Assembly: GCF_000341065.1 (NCBI RefSeq)
Contig: NZ_ANAX01000260.1
Span: 1,651 to 50,280 of the forward strand
Source: Nocardiopsis halotolerans DSM 44410
GTDB lineage: Bacteria; Actinomycetota; Actinomycetes; Streptosporangiales; Streptosporangiaceae
Direction: 5' to 3'
DNA length: 48,630 bases
Notes under the pieces: generated by a model
What the model was told of the DNA's origin: nothing
The model's database searches: none
What the model saw: the letters and a program-made list of their open reading frames with translations, nothing else
Position numbers and translations under genes: made by a program
Shown: piece by piece, positions 35,177-44,160 of the stretch
How positions within the stretch are numbered: the stretch's first letter is position 1
Layout: every line of letters starts with the position of its first letter

Positions 35177-36297
35177 GTGATCCGCTCCGTTCTCTCGTGC
35201 TCGATGACGTGTGTCTCTCCGGTTCCCAGGACCACCGACGAGTCGATCCGGGCGTGGTCGGGTACACGCGCTCCCGGCATCACCACGCTGCGATGGACCC
35301 GGGCGCCGGTACCGATCCGCGCTCCGGGGAACACGACGCTCCGGTCGAGGCTCCCCCCGTTGGCCAGGCCGTCGGGGACGACACTCCGTGTCACCCCCTC
35401 CGCGCGCTCCACGAAGGACCGGTGCGTGCCGGGGGAGAGCGTCCAGGGCATCCCGGCGACCGGCAGGGGGGCGTGCGGCCCCGCCAGGGCCAGGTGCGCC
35501 CGGTGGTACCGCTCGACGGTGCCGATGTCCTCCCAGTGGGCACGCACCTCGTACCCGCGTATCCGCTCCCCCCGCGCGAGCATCGCGGGGATCACGTCCC
35601 TGCTGAGGTCGTGTTGCCAGGAGGTCCCGTCGAGCAGTTCCAGGTAGCGGTGGAGCACGGTGGCGTCGAAGACGCAGAACGCGGCGAAGACCAGGTCGCT
35701 GGTCGGCTCCGGGGGTTTCTCCACGAAGTCCGTGAGGTTCCCGCGACCGTCGAACCCCACCATGCCGAACAGGTGCACCCAACGCCGTTCGATGCGCTGG
35801 TAGGCGATGGTCAGCGCGGCCCGCGACGCCCGGTGCTCGGCGATCAGGCGCCCGTAGTCGTGGTGGTAGACGTGGTCGGCGTGCAGGACGAGCACCTCCG
35901 ACGTCCCCTCTCCGAAGACGTACTCCGCCTTGCGGATCAGGGCGTCGGCCGTGCCCCTCTCACGCGGTCCCGTGGGAGCCAGGGGCCCCTGCGGGAGTGC
36001 GCCATCGCGCGAGGACCGATAGGCCGCGTCGTGCGGACCGAAGTGCACCCTGACCCCCGGGGTCGTGTTCCAGTCCAGGTGCAGGGCGTCCATGACCCGC
36101 CGTTCCTCGTGCTGTGAGAGCAGCAGCACCTCCCCGAAGCCCGTCCGGTGGGCGTTGGCGAGGCTGAAGTCGACGAGACGGCACGCGCCCCCGAAGGGGA
36201 CCAGGGGTTTGGGCAGGCCGTCCCCCAGCCAGCCCATTCGGCGCCCCTCACCGCCCGCGAGCAGGACCGCCCTCACCCCGTCCGTGGTGTCAGCCAT
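35173..36297 (-). CDS. GlgC-like nucleotidyltransferase (AcbR-like, NDP-cyclitol synthase candidate)
   Basis: A 374-residue ADP-glucose-pyrophosphorylase homologue. It has [28 protein letters not shown] (nucleotide loop and lysine), [18 protein letters not shown] (the usual GDH is ADH), DFVEKPPEP and [12 protein letters not shown] left-handed beta-helix tail follows: [26 protein letters not shown]. Plain GlgC enzymes are about 400-430 residues and act in glycogen synthesis. AcbR of the acarbose cluster is GlgC-like and activates valienol 1-phosphate, reported as GDP-valienol. The altered active-site stretch and operon position favour that role. The nucleotide used cannot be read. Confidence 0.87.
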   Translation of the reverse strand: MADTTDGVRAVLLAGGEGRRMGWLGDGLPKPLVPFGGACRLVDFSLANAHRTGFGEVLLLSQHEERRVMDALHLDWNTTPGVRVHFGPHDAAYRSSRDGALPQGPLAPTGPRERGTADALIRKAEYVFGEGTSEVLVLHADHVYHHDYGRLIAEHRASRAALTIAYQRIERRWVHLFGMVGFDGRGNLTDFVEKPPEPTSDLVFAAFCVFDATVLHRYLELLDGTSWQHDLSRDVIPAMLARGERIRGYEVRAHWEDIGTVERYHRAHLALAGPHAPLPVAGMPWTLSPGTHRSFVERAEGVTRSVVPDGLANGGSLDRSVVFPGARIGTGARVHRSVVMPGARVPDHARIDSSVVLGTGETHVIEHERTERIT

Positions 36298-38461
36298 GGC
36301 GCACCGTGTCCCAGGCGGAGCGTCCGGAGTCGAGGGTCAGGAGCAACATCGCCGACGCGGACGTGCCGTCCTCCCCGGGCGCCTGGGGGAGCGAGAACTC
36401 GCCCGCCCCGATCCTGGTCAGTGGGACGACCCGTGCGGCGGCGCGCTCTCCGTCGACGTCCGCGCCGGGTACGACCATCTCGACCCTGAGGGCGTGCGCG
36501 AACCGGTAGACGGCTCCGTCGTCCCCGCCGGACCCGTGCCGGGACCGCAGGAGGTCGGCCTCCTCGGCGGGAACGTGGCCGCCGTGGCCCCGCAGCAGGC
36601 GTTCGCAGGACGCGAAGTCGGCGCGCCGCCAGGCGGACCGGAAGAGCCGCCGCGCGGCCCCGCCGTCCACCGGCGCGCACCTGGCGTAGACCTCCGGATC
36701 CCCCAGCTCCAGCGCGGCCTCGGCGATCTCCTCCCGGTGCTCCGTCCAGGCGTGTTCGGGGAGCAGATCGAACCATCCCCACCGCAGCGCGTCCTGGGCC
36801 TTCAGCACCGGCCGCTCTCCGCGCCACAGCGACGCGAACGCCTCCAGGTGCCTGCGCGCGCAGTCCTCCCAGGTGAACCTCCGGGCCACGGCGGCGGACC
36901 GGGCCGACAGTTCCCCGTACCGCTCCGGGTCCTTCTCCAGGAGCTCGGCCGCCTCCCGCAGCCTCTCCGCGAGTGCCGCCACGAGCAGGTCGTCGTCCTC
37001 CGCGAAGGAGCGTGGGACGGAAAGGCCCGTGGTCAGCGGTTCGGGGGAGGCGTGGTGGAAGTGGGAGGTCCCGCACTGGTCGGTGGCCACGGGGACGGCC
37101 CCGTGCGCCATGGCCTCCCCCTGGGCGATGAGGAAGGTGTCCATCTCGAACTTCGAGGGGAAGACGCAGAAGTCGGCCGCGGCGGCGTACGCGCGGACGG
37201 CGCCCTCCTCCGCCCGGGCGGACTGGATCCGGACCCGGTCGGGCCAGCGCCGCTCCACCTCGTGGAAGAGGGGGTCGTCGATCCCCACCGGTGAGACGCA
37301 GCGCAGGACGAAGTTGGCCGACAAACCGTCGCCGAGCACCCGGTCCACGGCGCGGAGCAGTTCGCGTTGTCCCTTGTGCTCGACCGCGTAGCGGGCGTTG
37401 TGGAAGAAGGTCGGCAGGTTCGGGTCCAGCCCCAGACCGTCGAGGACCCCCTCCCGGTCGGCCTCGTCACCGTGGTCCGCGAGCCAGGTGTCGGAGATCG
37501 CGCAGCCGCCCACGAACCCCTTGCGCGCGTTGCGGCGTACCGTCCCGTACACGTCGAGTTCCCGGAAGAGGCGTTCGAAGGGAGTGTCCCGGAAGGTGGT
37601 GTAGAAGTCCCGCTGCCCCGGGGAGAGGAAGTCGACCAGGTCGGCGTGCTCGGCGACCAGTTCGTACACGCCGACGTGGTCCCTCGGGTACTCGTAGTGC
37701 AGGTGGGTGCGCTGCTGGTATTGGCTCATCGCGGCGAGGTCCCCGCCCGTACCGCGACTTCCGCCCGTGCCGGGCTCCCCCTCGGGGTCGCCTTCGCCGT
37801 CCGCCCCCGCGGGTAGGGGAGCGTCGAGGGCCTCCAGCAGGCGGTGTACCTGGGGGGCGTGGACCTTCTTCGTGATCGGCATGTTGCTCTGCACGGTGCT
37901 GACGACCTGCTTGGTCGGGTCGTCCCTCAGCGCCGCGGGCAGGAGGTAGTGGTAGTAGGGCTCGTGCATGTGCACGATCGCTCTCTCGTCCTCGAACCAC
38001 GCGCGCAGGAAGCGGACGCAGTCGGCCTGGAACACGAGCGGTTTGAGGAAGGTGAGGTCCCGGCCTTTGGCGGAGTAAGGCGGGTAGAAGGAGTCCGGCA
38101 ACCGGTCGAGGTACTCGTTGGAGAGGAGGTACAGGTCGACGCCCTCCTTGCGGATCCGGTGCGCCGTCGTCCTCAGGTCCAGGTACGCGGTCTCCTCGAA
38201 TCCCTGCCAGACGCGCGGGTCGAGCACGAGCGGGAGCGTGTGAACGTCCTCGTAGGGCAGGTCCTCGACCTCGTGACGGCCGCGGAGGTCGTCCAGGCGC
38301 CCGTGCGCGGGGGAGACCATCGAGACCCGGTGGCCCTCGCGGGCGAACGCGCGGGAGAGGTTCCAGAGGTAGACGGAGGTCCCGCCCTGCAACATGGTGT
38401 GGTCGAAGCCGCAGCACTCGAAGTAGGTCTCGATGATGTGCATCTGGGACACGGTGATCAC
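36290..38461 (-). CDS. Glycosyltransferase (GT-B, glycogen-synthase-like), AcbI/AcbS-like
   Basis: A 723-residue GT-B protein. It begins, after a short leader, [33 protein letters not shown], and shares with its paralogue [49 protein letters not shown] and [27 protein letters not shown]. The C-terminal part carries a helical region and a small beta-domain ending [18 protein letters not shown], similar to the linker domain of the GT-HAD fusion. One of the two should join dTDP-4-amino-4,6-dideoxyglucose to a malto-oligosaccharide (AcbI role) and the other form the C-N bond to the NDP-cyclitol (AcbS role). Which is which is not visible. The GTG at 38461 overlaps the kinase stop by four bases; an ATG at 38443 is the alternative. 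Confidence 0.85.
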   Translation of the reverse strand: MITVSQMHIIETYFECCGFDHTMLQGGTSVYLWNLSRAFAREGHRVSMVSPAHGRLDDLRGRHEVEDLPYEDVHTLPLVLDPRVWQGFEETAYLDLRTTAHRIRKEGVDLYLLSNEYLDRLPDSFYPPYSAKGRDLTFLKPLVFQADCVRFLRAWFEDERAIVHMHEPYYHYLLPAALRDDPTKQVVSTVQSNMPITKKVHAPQVHRLLEALDAPLPAGADGEGDPEGEPGTGGSRGTGGDLAAMSQYQQRTHLHYEYPRDHVGVYELVAEHADLVDFLSPGQRDFYTTFRDTPFERLFRELDVYGTVRRNARKGFVGGCAISDTWLADHGDEADREGVLDGLGLDPNLPTFFHNARYAVEHKGQRELLRAVDRVLGDGLSANFVLRCVSPVGIDDPLFHEVERRWPDRVRIQSARAEEGAVRAYAAAADFCVFPSKFEMDTFLIAQGEAMAHGAVPVATDQCGTSHFHHASPEPLTTGLSVPRSFAEDDDLLVAALAERLREAAELLEKDPERYGELSARSAAVARRFTWEDCARRHLEAFASLWRGERPVLKAQDALRWGWFDLLPEHAWTEHREEIAEAALELGDPEVYARCAPVDGGAARRLFRSAWRRADFASCERLLRGHGGHVPAEEADLLRSRHGSGGDDGAVYRFAHALRVEMVVPGADVDGERAAARVVPLTRIGAGEFSLPQAPGEDGTSASAMLLLTLDSGRSAWDTVRHG

Positions 38462-39924
38462 ATCCTCGCGGTGGAGGGCTCGGTCGCGCGGGCGAGCGCG
38501 TGCCGAAGGTCCATGGCTGTGTGGTAGAGGCGTGCGTGGTCCTGGTTGTAGGTGAGTTCGTGCAGAAGGCGGTGCAGGTACAGGAGGCGGTACAGCGGGG
38601 ACCGCCGCCCCTCGTTTCCGCCGCCGGGGGATCCCAGCAGGAGTTCGCTCACCCGGTCCCGCCAGACGTCGGCCGCCCGGCACACCGTGCGCAGGACCGT
38701 GAGGTCCGCCTCGGGCCAGGGAGCTTCCGGGCGCGGACGCCGGGCCGCGTCGAGCACGGCCGCCACGGCCGCGTCCGTGTTCTCCCTGCCCAGGAGCCGC
38801 GCACCGTGGTCGAGGGCCTCGTCGGTGGTGAAGTACTCCAGGGCGCGGCGCAGGGCGACGCGGTCCGCCAGCGGGGACTGCAACCGCCAGCCCGGATCCG
38901 CGGGGGAGGGGGTGGAGACGTCGATGACGCGGACGCTCCCGGGGTGCGGTGCGTACGCCCGGGGCTCGAGGATCAGGTGGGACAGGTGGAGGTCCCCGTG
39001 GCAGGGACCGGCCTCCCCCTCCTCGTGGAAGGCCGTGCCCTCGGAGTGACGGAGCCACAGGTCGTCGGCCTCGACGCGCAGGGCATCCAGTGCCGCGTTC
39101 CACAGGCCGACCGGGATCTCCTCGCTCACCGGAGGGCGTCGGCCCAGCGCGGCCAGGGAACTGGAGGCGGCCTCCAGCGCGGAGCCGACGGGGTAGGCGT
39201 CCCCGGGGCCGTCGCCCCCGAGCGCCGCGGCCAGGTCGCGGTGGAACCGGCGCAGGGAGGCGCCCGCCTCACGCAGGACCCCCTCCAGGGGGCGCAGCCC
39301 CTCGCGGGCGGTCGCGTCGGGGGAGGGGGAGGACCGCAGCTTCGGCCACAGGGAACGCAGGTTCTCGCGCAGAGGGGCGTCCAGGCCCTCGCCCGTGACG
39401 TGCTCGTAGAGCACACCGAGGGGGTACTCGGCTCCGTCGTCGGGGCTGACGTAGCGGTAGTCACCCGCCCAGCGCGGGGTGTGTCCCGTGCGGCCGAGGC
39501 GCCGCAGCAGTTCGGGCTCGTGTGCGGGCGGGCTGATCCGCCGGTACCTCTTGTGGACGTAGGCGGTTCCGGCGACGTCCACCAGGGCGAGGGAGTTGGA
39601 CGACGGCTGAAGGTCGAACCCCCGGGGGAGCGTTGCGCCCTCGGGGATCGCGCCCGCGCGGAACTCGATCACGCCCCCGCGCCCCGTGGGGACGCGGCGT
39701 CGGGCCCTCAGCAGTTCCACGACCACGGCGTCGAAGCGGGACGCGTCGGGTTCTTCGGAGTTCCCGACGCCGGACGGGGCGAGGCGCCAGGTGTGGGAGC
39801 CCGAGGGTTCGGTGAGGACGAGGATCCGGACACCCGTGTCCGCGAGCTCCGCCTGGTCCACCACCTCCTCCGCGTCGGCGGGGAAGGGGGCCGGTCCGGC
39901 CGAGGGATCCGTGTGCCGTTTCAT
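38458..39924 (-). CDS. Maltokinase/aminoglycoside-phosphotransferase-like kinase (possible cyclitol 1-kinase, AcbU role)
   Basis: A 488-residue protein with the APH/maltokinase kinase fold. The N-lobe includes LALVDVAGTAYVHKRYRRISPPAHEPELLRRLG, with the ATP lysine. The catalytic loop is PCHGDLHLSHLILEPRAY and the metal aspartate is in SVRVIDVSTPSPADPGW. The pattern is closest to maltokinase and TreS-fusion kinases, which phosphorylate a sugar at the anomeric oxygen. In acarbose synthesis AcbU is the proposed valienol 1-kinase acting before the AcbR nucleotidyltransferase. A sugar-1-kinase fold fits that step; this is inference. The ATG at 39924 follows the permease stop by 5 bases. Confidence 0.85.
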   Translation of the reverse strand: MKRHTDPSAGPAPFPADAEEVVDQAELADTGVRILVLTEPSGSHTWRLAPSGVGNSEEPDASRFDAVVVELLRARRRVPTGRGGVIEFRAGAIPEGATLPRGFDLQPSSNSLALVDVAGTAYVHKRYRRISPPAHEPELLRRLGRTGHTPRWAGDYRYVSPDDGAEYPLGVLYEHVTGEGLDAPLRENLRSLWPKLRSSPSPDATAREGLRPLEGVLREAGASLRRFHRDLAAALGGDGPGDAYPVGSALEAASSSLAALGRRPPVSEEIPVGLWNAALDALRVEADDLWLRHSEGTAFHEEGEAGPCHGDLHLSHLILEPRAYAPHPGSVRVIDVSTPSPADPGWRLQSPLADRVALRRALEYFTTDEALDHGARLLGRENTDAAVAAVLDAARRPRPEAPWPEADLTVLRTVCRAADVWRDRVSELLLGSPGGGNEGRRSPLYRLLYLHRLLHELTYNQDHARLYHTAMDLRHALARATEPSTARM

Positions 39925-39929
39925 CGGGC

Positions 39930-40727
39930 TCAACTCCCGGTCATCTCGTAGGTGGCGAGTCCCCGGTGCCACACGGTCAGGGAGACGGCGAGGGCCGCCG
40001 CCGTGACCACGGGTGTCCAGACGACCAGCCCGGCGTCGCCGGACAGCAGGTACGTGCAGGGGACGTAGGCGGTGAAGGCGAAGGGAAGGCACCACGTCGT
40101 GAAGGCGCGCATGACGGGGTGGAGGATCTCCAGCGGGTACGCGGCGAACTCCGAGATCTGGTTGGCCGCGTGCATGGCGGGGAAGCTCGTGACCGTCCAG
40201 AAGGACAGGGACGCGAACAGGAGCTTCACGGACATGTGGATGAGCGCCCCGAGGAACACGAGCACGGCGGCGGCCAGCCACTGTGCCGGAGTGAGCTCCA
40301 GGTCCAGATGGTGTCCCGCCCACGCGACCAGCGCCGCACCCACGAGCAGCTCCCCGAAGCCGTCGGGGTGGAAGAACCGCTCGGACAGCAGGGCGAACAG
40401 CGGGTTCACGGGACGAATGAGGTACCGGTAGAACTCGCCCTGCTGGACCAGGCGCCGGCCCAACTCCCACAACTGGTCCGTGAAGAGGCGGTCGAGGGAA
40501 CGCGGCAGCAGGGAGAAACCCAGGAGGAAGACCATCTCGTGCAGCGTCCAGCCGCCCACGGCCGGAGTGAACTGGAAGATCACGCCGACGACGGCGGTCT
40601 GCACGCCCACCCGGACCAGGAAGGCGCCGGCGCCCAGGGCGAAGTCCGCCCTGTAGGTCATCAGCCGCTGGAGCCCGATCCCGCCGAGGTACCAGGCCAG
40701 ACGCGCGTGGCGCAGGAACTCCCTCAT
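39930..40727 (-). CDS. ABC-2 type export permease (PF06182-like), second subunit (AcbY/X-like)
   Basis: A 265-residue membrane protein with about six spans. FHPDGFGELLVGAAL and the segment QQGEFYRYLIRPVNPLFALLSERFF are characteristic of the ABC2_membrane_6 family. With the next upstream permease and the ATPase it forms a heteromeric exporter. In acarbose clusters AcbWXY is a matching ATPase plus two permeases exporting the product. The start overlaps the stop of the first permease (ATGA). A pathway kinase follows. Confidence 0.9.
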   Translation of the reverse strand: MREFLRHARLAWYLGGIGLQRLMTYRADFALGAGAFLVRVGVQTAVVGVIFQFTPAVGGWTLHEMVFLLGFSLLPRSLDRLFTDQLWELGRRLVQQGEFYRYLIRPVNPLFALLSERFFHPDGFGELLVGAALVAWAGHHLDLELTPAQWLAAAVLVFLGALIHMSVKLLFASLSFWTVTSFPAMHAANQISEFAAYPLEILHPVMRAFTTWCLPFAFTAYVPCTYLLSGDAGLVVWTPVVTAAALAVSLTVWHRGLATYEMTGS

Positions 40728-41539
40728 CCGCCCAGCACCTCCAGGCGACGGACCGCGAACCGCCACACCAGCGCGGCGACCGCGCACATGACGGCCGTCC
40801 AGAGCAGCTGGAGGCCCAGGACCCCGAGGATCCCCGGGACTCCGTCGTACCGTCCCAGCAGCAGGGTCAGCGGGCTGTCGACCATCGTGTGGAAGGGGAG
40901 GAGGCGCGTCACCGCGGCGAGCGCGTCCGGCATCAGCCCGACGGGAACCATCTGTCCGGAGAAGAACGCCACCACGGTTTGCTTCATCAGCCGGATCCCC
41001 CAGGTGTTGGTGGTGACGAAGGCGGCCATGCCCACCAGGAGGTTGACCAGGTAGGCGACCGCCGCGGACAGCACGGCCGACACCGCGAACAGCAGGGCGT
41101 CGACGGGGCGGGGCACGTTGAGCGGAACCAGGAGGGCGAACAGCAGGAGGACGGGCAGACCGGCGAACAGCGCGTTGGTCCCGATGACCGGCAGGCAGGC
41201 GAAGGCCCTGACCGCCGGGTAGCTGACCGGCTTGAGCAGCATGGCCGCCACGTGGCCCCGGTAGACCTCGGCGGAGACCTCGTCGTCCACGCGGTTGGCG
41301 TGCAGGAGGCCGAGGATCTGGGCGACGAGCAGGTAGGTGGTGAGCTCCGCCGTGTCGAATCCCCCCGGCGGCCCGTCGGGTGAGCTGGAGTGGACCGCCC
41401 GCCACAGGAAGATCATCATCGCCGCGCTCGCGGCGGCCGTCACCGCCGAGATGGCGAACATCGAGCGGTAGCGCAGCAGGGACTGGAGGCTCCCGGTGAC
41501 GAACGGGGTGTAGCGGAAGGCCGGGCGTAGGGGGTTCAC
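40724..41539 (-). CDS. ABC-2 type export permease, first subunit (AcbX/Y-like)
   Basis: A 271-residue membrane protein with six predicted spans: YRSMFAISAVTAAASAAMMIFLW, VLLLFALLVPLNV, ALLFAVSAVLSAAVAYLVNLL, GMAAFVTTNTWGIRLMKQTVVAFFSGQMVPVGLMP and a final LLWTAVMCAVAALVWRF. It pairs with the permease at 39930 and the ATPase at 41536. The start is a GTG that overlaps the ATPase stop (GTGA); a longer reading to 41629 in the same frame encodes an unlikely basic leader. Confidence 0.88.
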   Translation of the reverse strand: MNPLRPAFRYTPFVTGSLQSLLRYRSMFAISAVTAAASAAMMIFLWRAVHSSSPDGPPGGFDTAELTTYLLVAQILGLLHANRVDDEVSAEVYRGHVAAMLLKPVSYPAVRAFACLPVIGTNALFAGLPVLLLFALLVPLNVPRPVDALLFAVSAVLSAAVAYLVNLLVGMAAFVTTNTWGIRLMKQTVVAFFSGQMVPVGLMPDALAAVTRLLPFHTMVDSPLTLLLGRYDGVPGILGVLGLQLLWTAVMCAVAALVWRFAVRRLEVLGG

Positions 41540-42558
41540 GCCGCCCCGCCCGGTGCGCGGCCCCGGTGTCCGTTCCGGGTGTAGAGCTCCTTGAGGACCG
41601 TGCCCAGGTCGGGCTCGGGCACATAGCACTCGGTCAGGTCGACGCGTTCCAGAAGGAAGGACAGGACCTCCCGGGACGAGAGCAGGCCGACCGGGTGGTC
41701 GATCCTCACCCGCTGGCCGTCCAGGCGTACCCGGGTCCCGGGGAGGGCGTGCTCCACCTCGGCGGCCACCGCCTCCGGGCTGGGGCCGCCCCGGTACTCG
41801 AAGATCACACAGCGCTGCCCCGCGGTGCTCAGCAGCTGGTCGATCCGCCCCTGGTAGATCACCCGCCCGTGGTCGACGACCAGGGCTGTGTCGCAGATGC
41901 TCGTGATGTCGGCGAGGTCGTGGCTGGTGAGGAGGACCGTCGTGCCGAGTTCCCGGTTGACCCGGTTGACCAGCTCACGGACCGCCTCCTGGAGGACCAT
42001 GTCGAGTCCGATGGTCGGTTCGTCCCAGAACAGCACCTCGGGGTCGTGCAGGAGGCTGGCCGCGATCTCGGCGCGCATCCGCTGGCCCAGACTGAGCTGG
42101 CGTACGGCGGTCGTCGCCAGCGCGTCGATGTCGAGCAGCTCCCGGAAGAGCCGGAGGTTGCGCTGGTACACAGCGTCGGGGATGTCGTGGATGCGGCGCA
42201 GGATACGGAAGGAGTCGGGAACGGACAGGTCCCACCAGAGCTGGCTGCGCTGCCCGAACACCACGCCGATCCGGCGGGCCGTGCGCCGACGGTTCCGGTA
42301 GGGCTCCAGACCGTTCACCAGGCAGTGCCCCGAGGTGGGCGTCATGACTCCGGTGAGCATCTTGACGGTCGTGGACTTTCCGGCGCCGTTGGCGCCCAGG
42401 TACGCCGTCCTGGAGCCCGCGGGGATATCGAAGGAGACGCCGTCGACGGCCCGGACGGTACGGTACCTGCGGGTGAGGAGCGTGCGCAGGCTCCCCGACA
42501 GACCTTCCTCGCGCTCGGGCACGCGGAACTCCTTGACGAGGTTCTCGACGACGATCAC
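41536..42558 (-). CDS. ABC exporter ATP-binding protein (AcbW-like)
   Basis: A 340-residue nucleotide-binding subunit. Walker A is AYLGANGAGKSTTVKML, the signature motif VRQLSLGQRMRAEIAASLL, Walker B EVLFWDEPTIGLD and the switch histidine LLTSHDL. The N-terminus EFRVPEREEGLSGSLRTLLTRRYRTVRAVDGVSF is typical of ATPases that partner PF06182-type permeases. It energises export of the cluster product, by analogy with AcbW. Its start overlaps the aminotransferase stop by four bases. Confidence 0.93.
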   Translation of the reverse strand: MIVVENLVKEFRVPEREEGLSGSLRTLLTRRYRTVRAVDGVSFDIPAGSRTAYLGANGAGKSTTVKMLTGVMTPTSGHCLVNGLEPYRNRRRTARRIGVVFGQRSQLWWDLSVPDSFRILRRIHDIPDAVYQRNLRLFRELLDIDALATTAVRQLSLGQRMRAEIAASLLHDPEVLFWDEPTIGLDMVLQEAVRELVNRVNRELGTTVLLTSHDLADITSICDTALVVDHGRVIYQGRIDQLLSTAGQRCVIFEYRGGPSPEAVAAEVEHALPGTRVRLDGQRVRIDHPVGLLSSREVLSFLLERVDLTECYVPEPDLGTVLKELYTRNGHRGRAPGGAA

Positions 42559-43907
42559 GCGCCCTCCACCCGTTCCAGGGCGCGTTCGAGGGAGTCCAGG
42601 GCCGAGTCCAGGGTCCCCTCGTCGATGTTCAGGGGCGGGCTGAGGCGGATCACGTGGCCGCCCAGGGCGGTCCGCACCCCCAGGTCGAGCGCGGCCCGGT
42701 AGACCTCGCGCGCGGTCTCGGGCGCGGGTTCACGCGAGGCGTGGCCGCGGACGAACTCCACCCCGTGGAGGAGACCGAGGCCCCGGACGTCCCCGACGCT
42801 GGGGAAGCGGTCCCGCATCCGGGTGAGCCGCTCGCCCACGACCGCGCCCAGCTCCTTCGCGCGTGCGGCCAGGGCCTCGCGTTCGACCACCCCGAGCGTG
42901 GCGGTCGCGGCGGCGACGCCCAGGGGGTTGCCGCCGTAGGTGGAGGCGTAGGCGCCGGGTTCGGAGGCCGCGGGGTGGTGCATGAGCTCCCGGGGACCGG
43001 CGAGCACGGAGAAGGGGAATCCGTTGGCGGTGCCCTTGGCCATGACGACCAGGTCCGGGCGCACACCGACCTCCTCGCTGGCGAGGAAGGAGCCGGTGCG
43101 GCCGCCCCCGGTGAGGACCTCGTCGGCGACCAGGAGGACGCCGTTGTCCCGGCAGGCCCGCGCCACCGTCTCCCAGTAGCCGGGGGGCGGCGTGATCACC
43201 CCGGCCGCGCCCTGGACGGGTTCGAAGACCAGCGCGGAGACGTTCGGCTTCTCGGCGATGTGGCGGCGTACGAGGGAGGCGCAGCGCAGCTCGCAGGAGG
43301 GGTGTTCGAGCTCCAGGGGGCACCGGTAGCAGTGGGGCGCGTACCCCAGCACGCTGTTCCCGGCGAAGGACTGGGTGCCGACGTCCCAGTGCACCAGCAT
43401 CCGCGCGCCCATGGTCTTGCCGTGGAAGCCGTGGCGCAGGGCGCCGATCCGGTTGCGTTCGGGCGGAGCGGTCCGCTGGACCAGGCGCAGGGCCGCCTCG
43501 ACGGCCTCGGCCCCGGTGGAGAAGAAGGCGTAGGTGTCGAGCTCGGAGGGCAGGAGCCGGGCCAGCAGCTCGCACAGCTCGGCCCTTTCCGGAAACGCCG
43601 AGTCGTGGACGTTCCACAGCCGCTGGGCCTGTGCGCTGAGGGCCTCGACGGTTTCGGGGTGGGCGTGCCCGAGCGACTGCGTGAGGGCTCCGGCGGCGAG
43701 GTCCACGTAGGTGCCACCGTCCATGTCGGTCAGCGTGGACCCGTTTCCGCTGGTGAAGACCCGACGGCCGAACGCGGCCTCGTCGGTGGCGCCGGGAGCG
43801 ACGTGCGCGCTCTCGCGCTCCAGCCACCGTTCCTGTTTTCCAAGGTCGGGGAATGAAAGACCTTGCAGTGCCTGGTCAGGGCTTTCCTCCTGGCTGGCCT
43901 CCTGCAT
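42555..43907 (-). CDS. Class III PLP-dependent aminotransferase (AcbV-like, dTDP-4-keto-6-deoxyglucose 4-aminotransferase candidate)
   Basis: A 450-residue fold-type I enzyme of the class III (GabT-like) group. Motifs are YVDLAAGALTQSLGHAHPETVEAL, FFSTGAEAVEAALRLVQR, GALRHGFHGKTMGARML, VLLVADEVLTGGGRTGSFLASE (PLP aspartate) and DLVVMAKGTANGFPFSVLAG (the Schiff-base lysine). Four cysteines in PHCYRCPLELEHPSCELRC may be structural or metal-binding; this insert is also seen in some other class III enzymes. AcbV, as I recall, is a class III enzyme making dTDP-4-amino-4,6-dideoxyglucose. The first gene of the operon, divergent from rmlA/rmlB, fits that role. Confidence 0.9.
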   Translation of the reverse strand: MQEASQEESPDQALQGLSFPDLGKQERWLERESAHVAPGATDEAAFGRRVFTSGNGSTLTDMDGGTYVDLAAGALTQSLGHAHPETVEALSAQAQRLWNVHDSAFPERAELCELLARLLPSELDTYAFFSTGAEAVEAALRLVQRTAPPERNRIGALRHGFHGKTMGARMLVHWDVGTQSFAGNSVLGYAPHCYRCPLELEHPSCELRCASLVRRHIAEKPNVSALVFEPVQGAAGVITPPPGYWETVARACRDNGVLLVADEVLTGGGRTGSFLASEEVGVRPDLVVMAKGTANGFPFSVLAGPRELMHHPAASEPGAYASTYGGNPLGVAAATATLGVVEREALAARAKELGAVVGERLTRMRDRFPSVGDVRGLGLLHGVEFVRGHASREPAPETAREVYRAALDLGVRTALGGHVIRLSPPLNIDEGTLDSALDSLERALERVEGA

Positions 43908-44160
43908 TCAGGCATCCCTTCAGCTGGAATTATCGCACTTCAGAGCCGGCGAACAGCGCTCTCACGCGAGGCCGGAAGGTCGGATGGCTGGCCCGGTGTT
44001 TCGGACTTCGGCGGGACAGAGTGAAGCAGGGAACGATATTTGTGTCAATGGTTTGCGCAAGGATCTGAAATATCTTGCGTTGTCCTTTGGGGGTGTGGTT
44101 GGGTTGCCCCGATCCCAGCCAGGCAGGAGACGCGCTCCTGATCCATGCGAGGAGATAACC
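43908..44160. promoter_or_regulatory. Divergent promoter region of the pseudo-oligosaccharide cluster
   Basis: This 253-base gap separates the 14-gene minus operon from rmlA-rmlB and must hold both promoters. It is less GC-rich than its flanks around 44030-44100. It contains an inverted repeat CGCAAG (44056-44061) / CTTGCG (44074-44079) flanking GATCTGAAATAT, and a small stem CAGGAG (44124-44129) / CTCCTG (44135-44140) just before the rmlA ribosome site GAGGAG (44149-44154). I could not assign -35/-10 boxes with confidence. Confidence 0.6.

Noticed and set aside
35173-36297. GlgC, MalQ and GTs as an ordinary glycogen operon
   Set aside because: No branching enzyme or debranching enzyme is present, the GlgC-like protein is short with an altered GD motif, and the genes are interleaved with cyclitol and dTDP-sugar genes.
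43711-44160. Longer reading frame of rmlA starting at 43711
   Set aside because: It overlaps the divergent aminotransferase gene; the GTG at 44161 has a good ribosome site and gives the exact family N-terminus.
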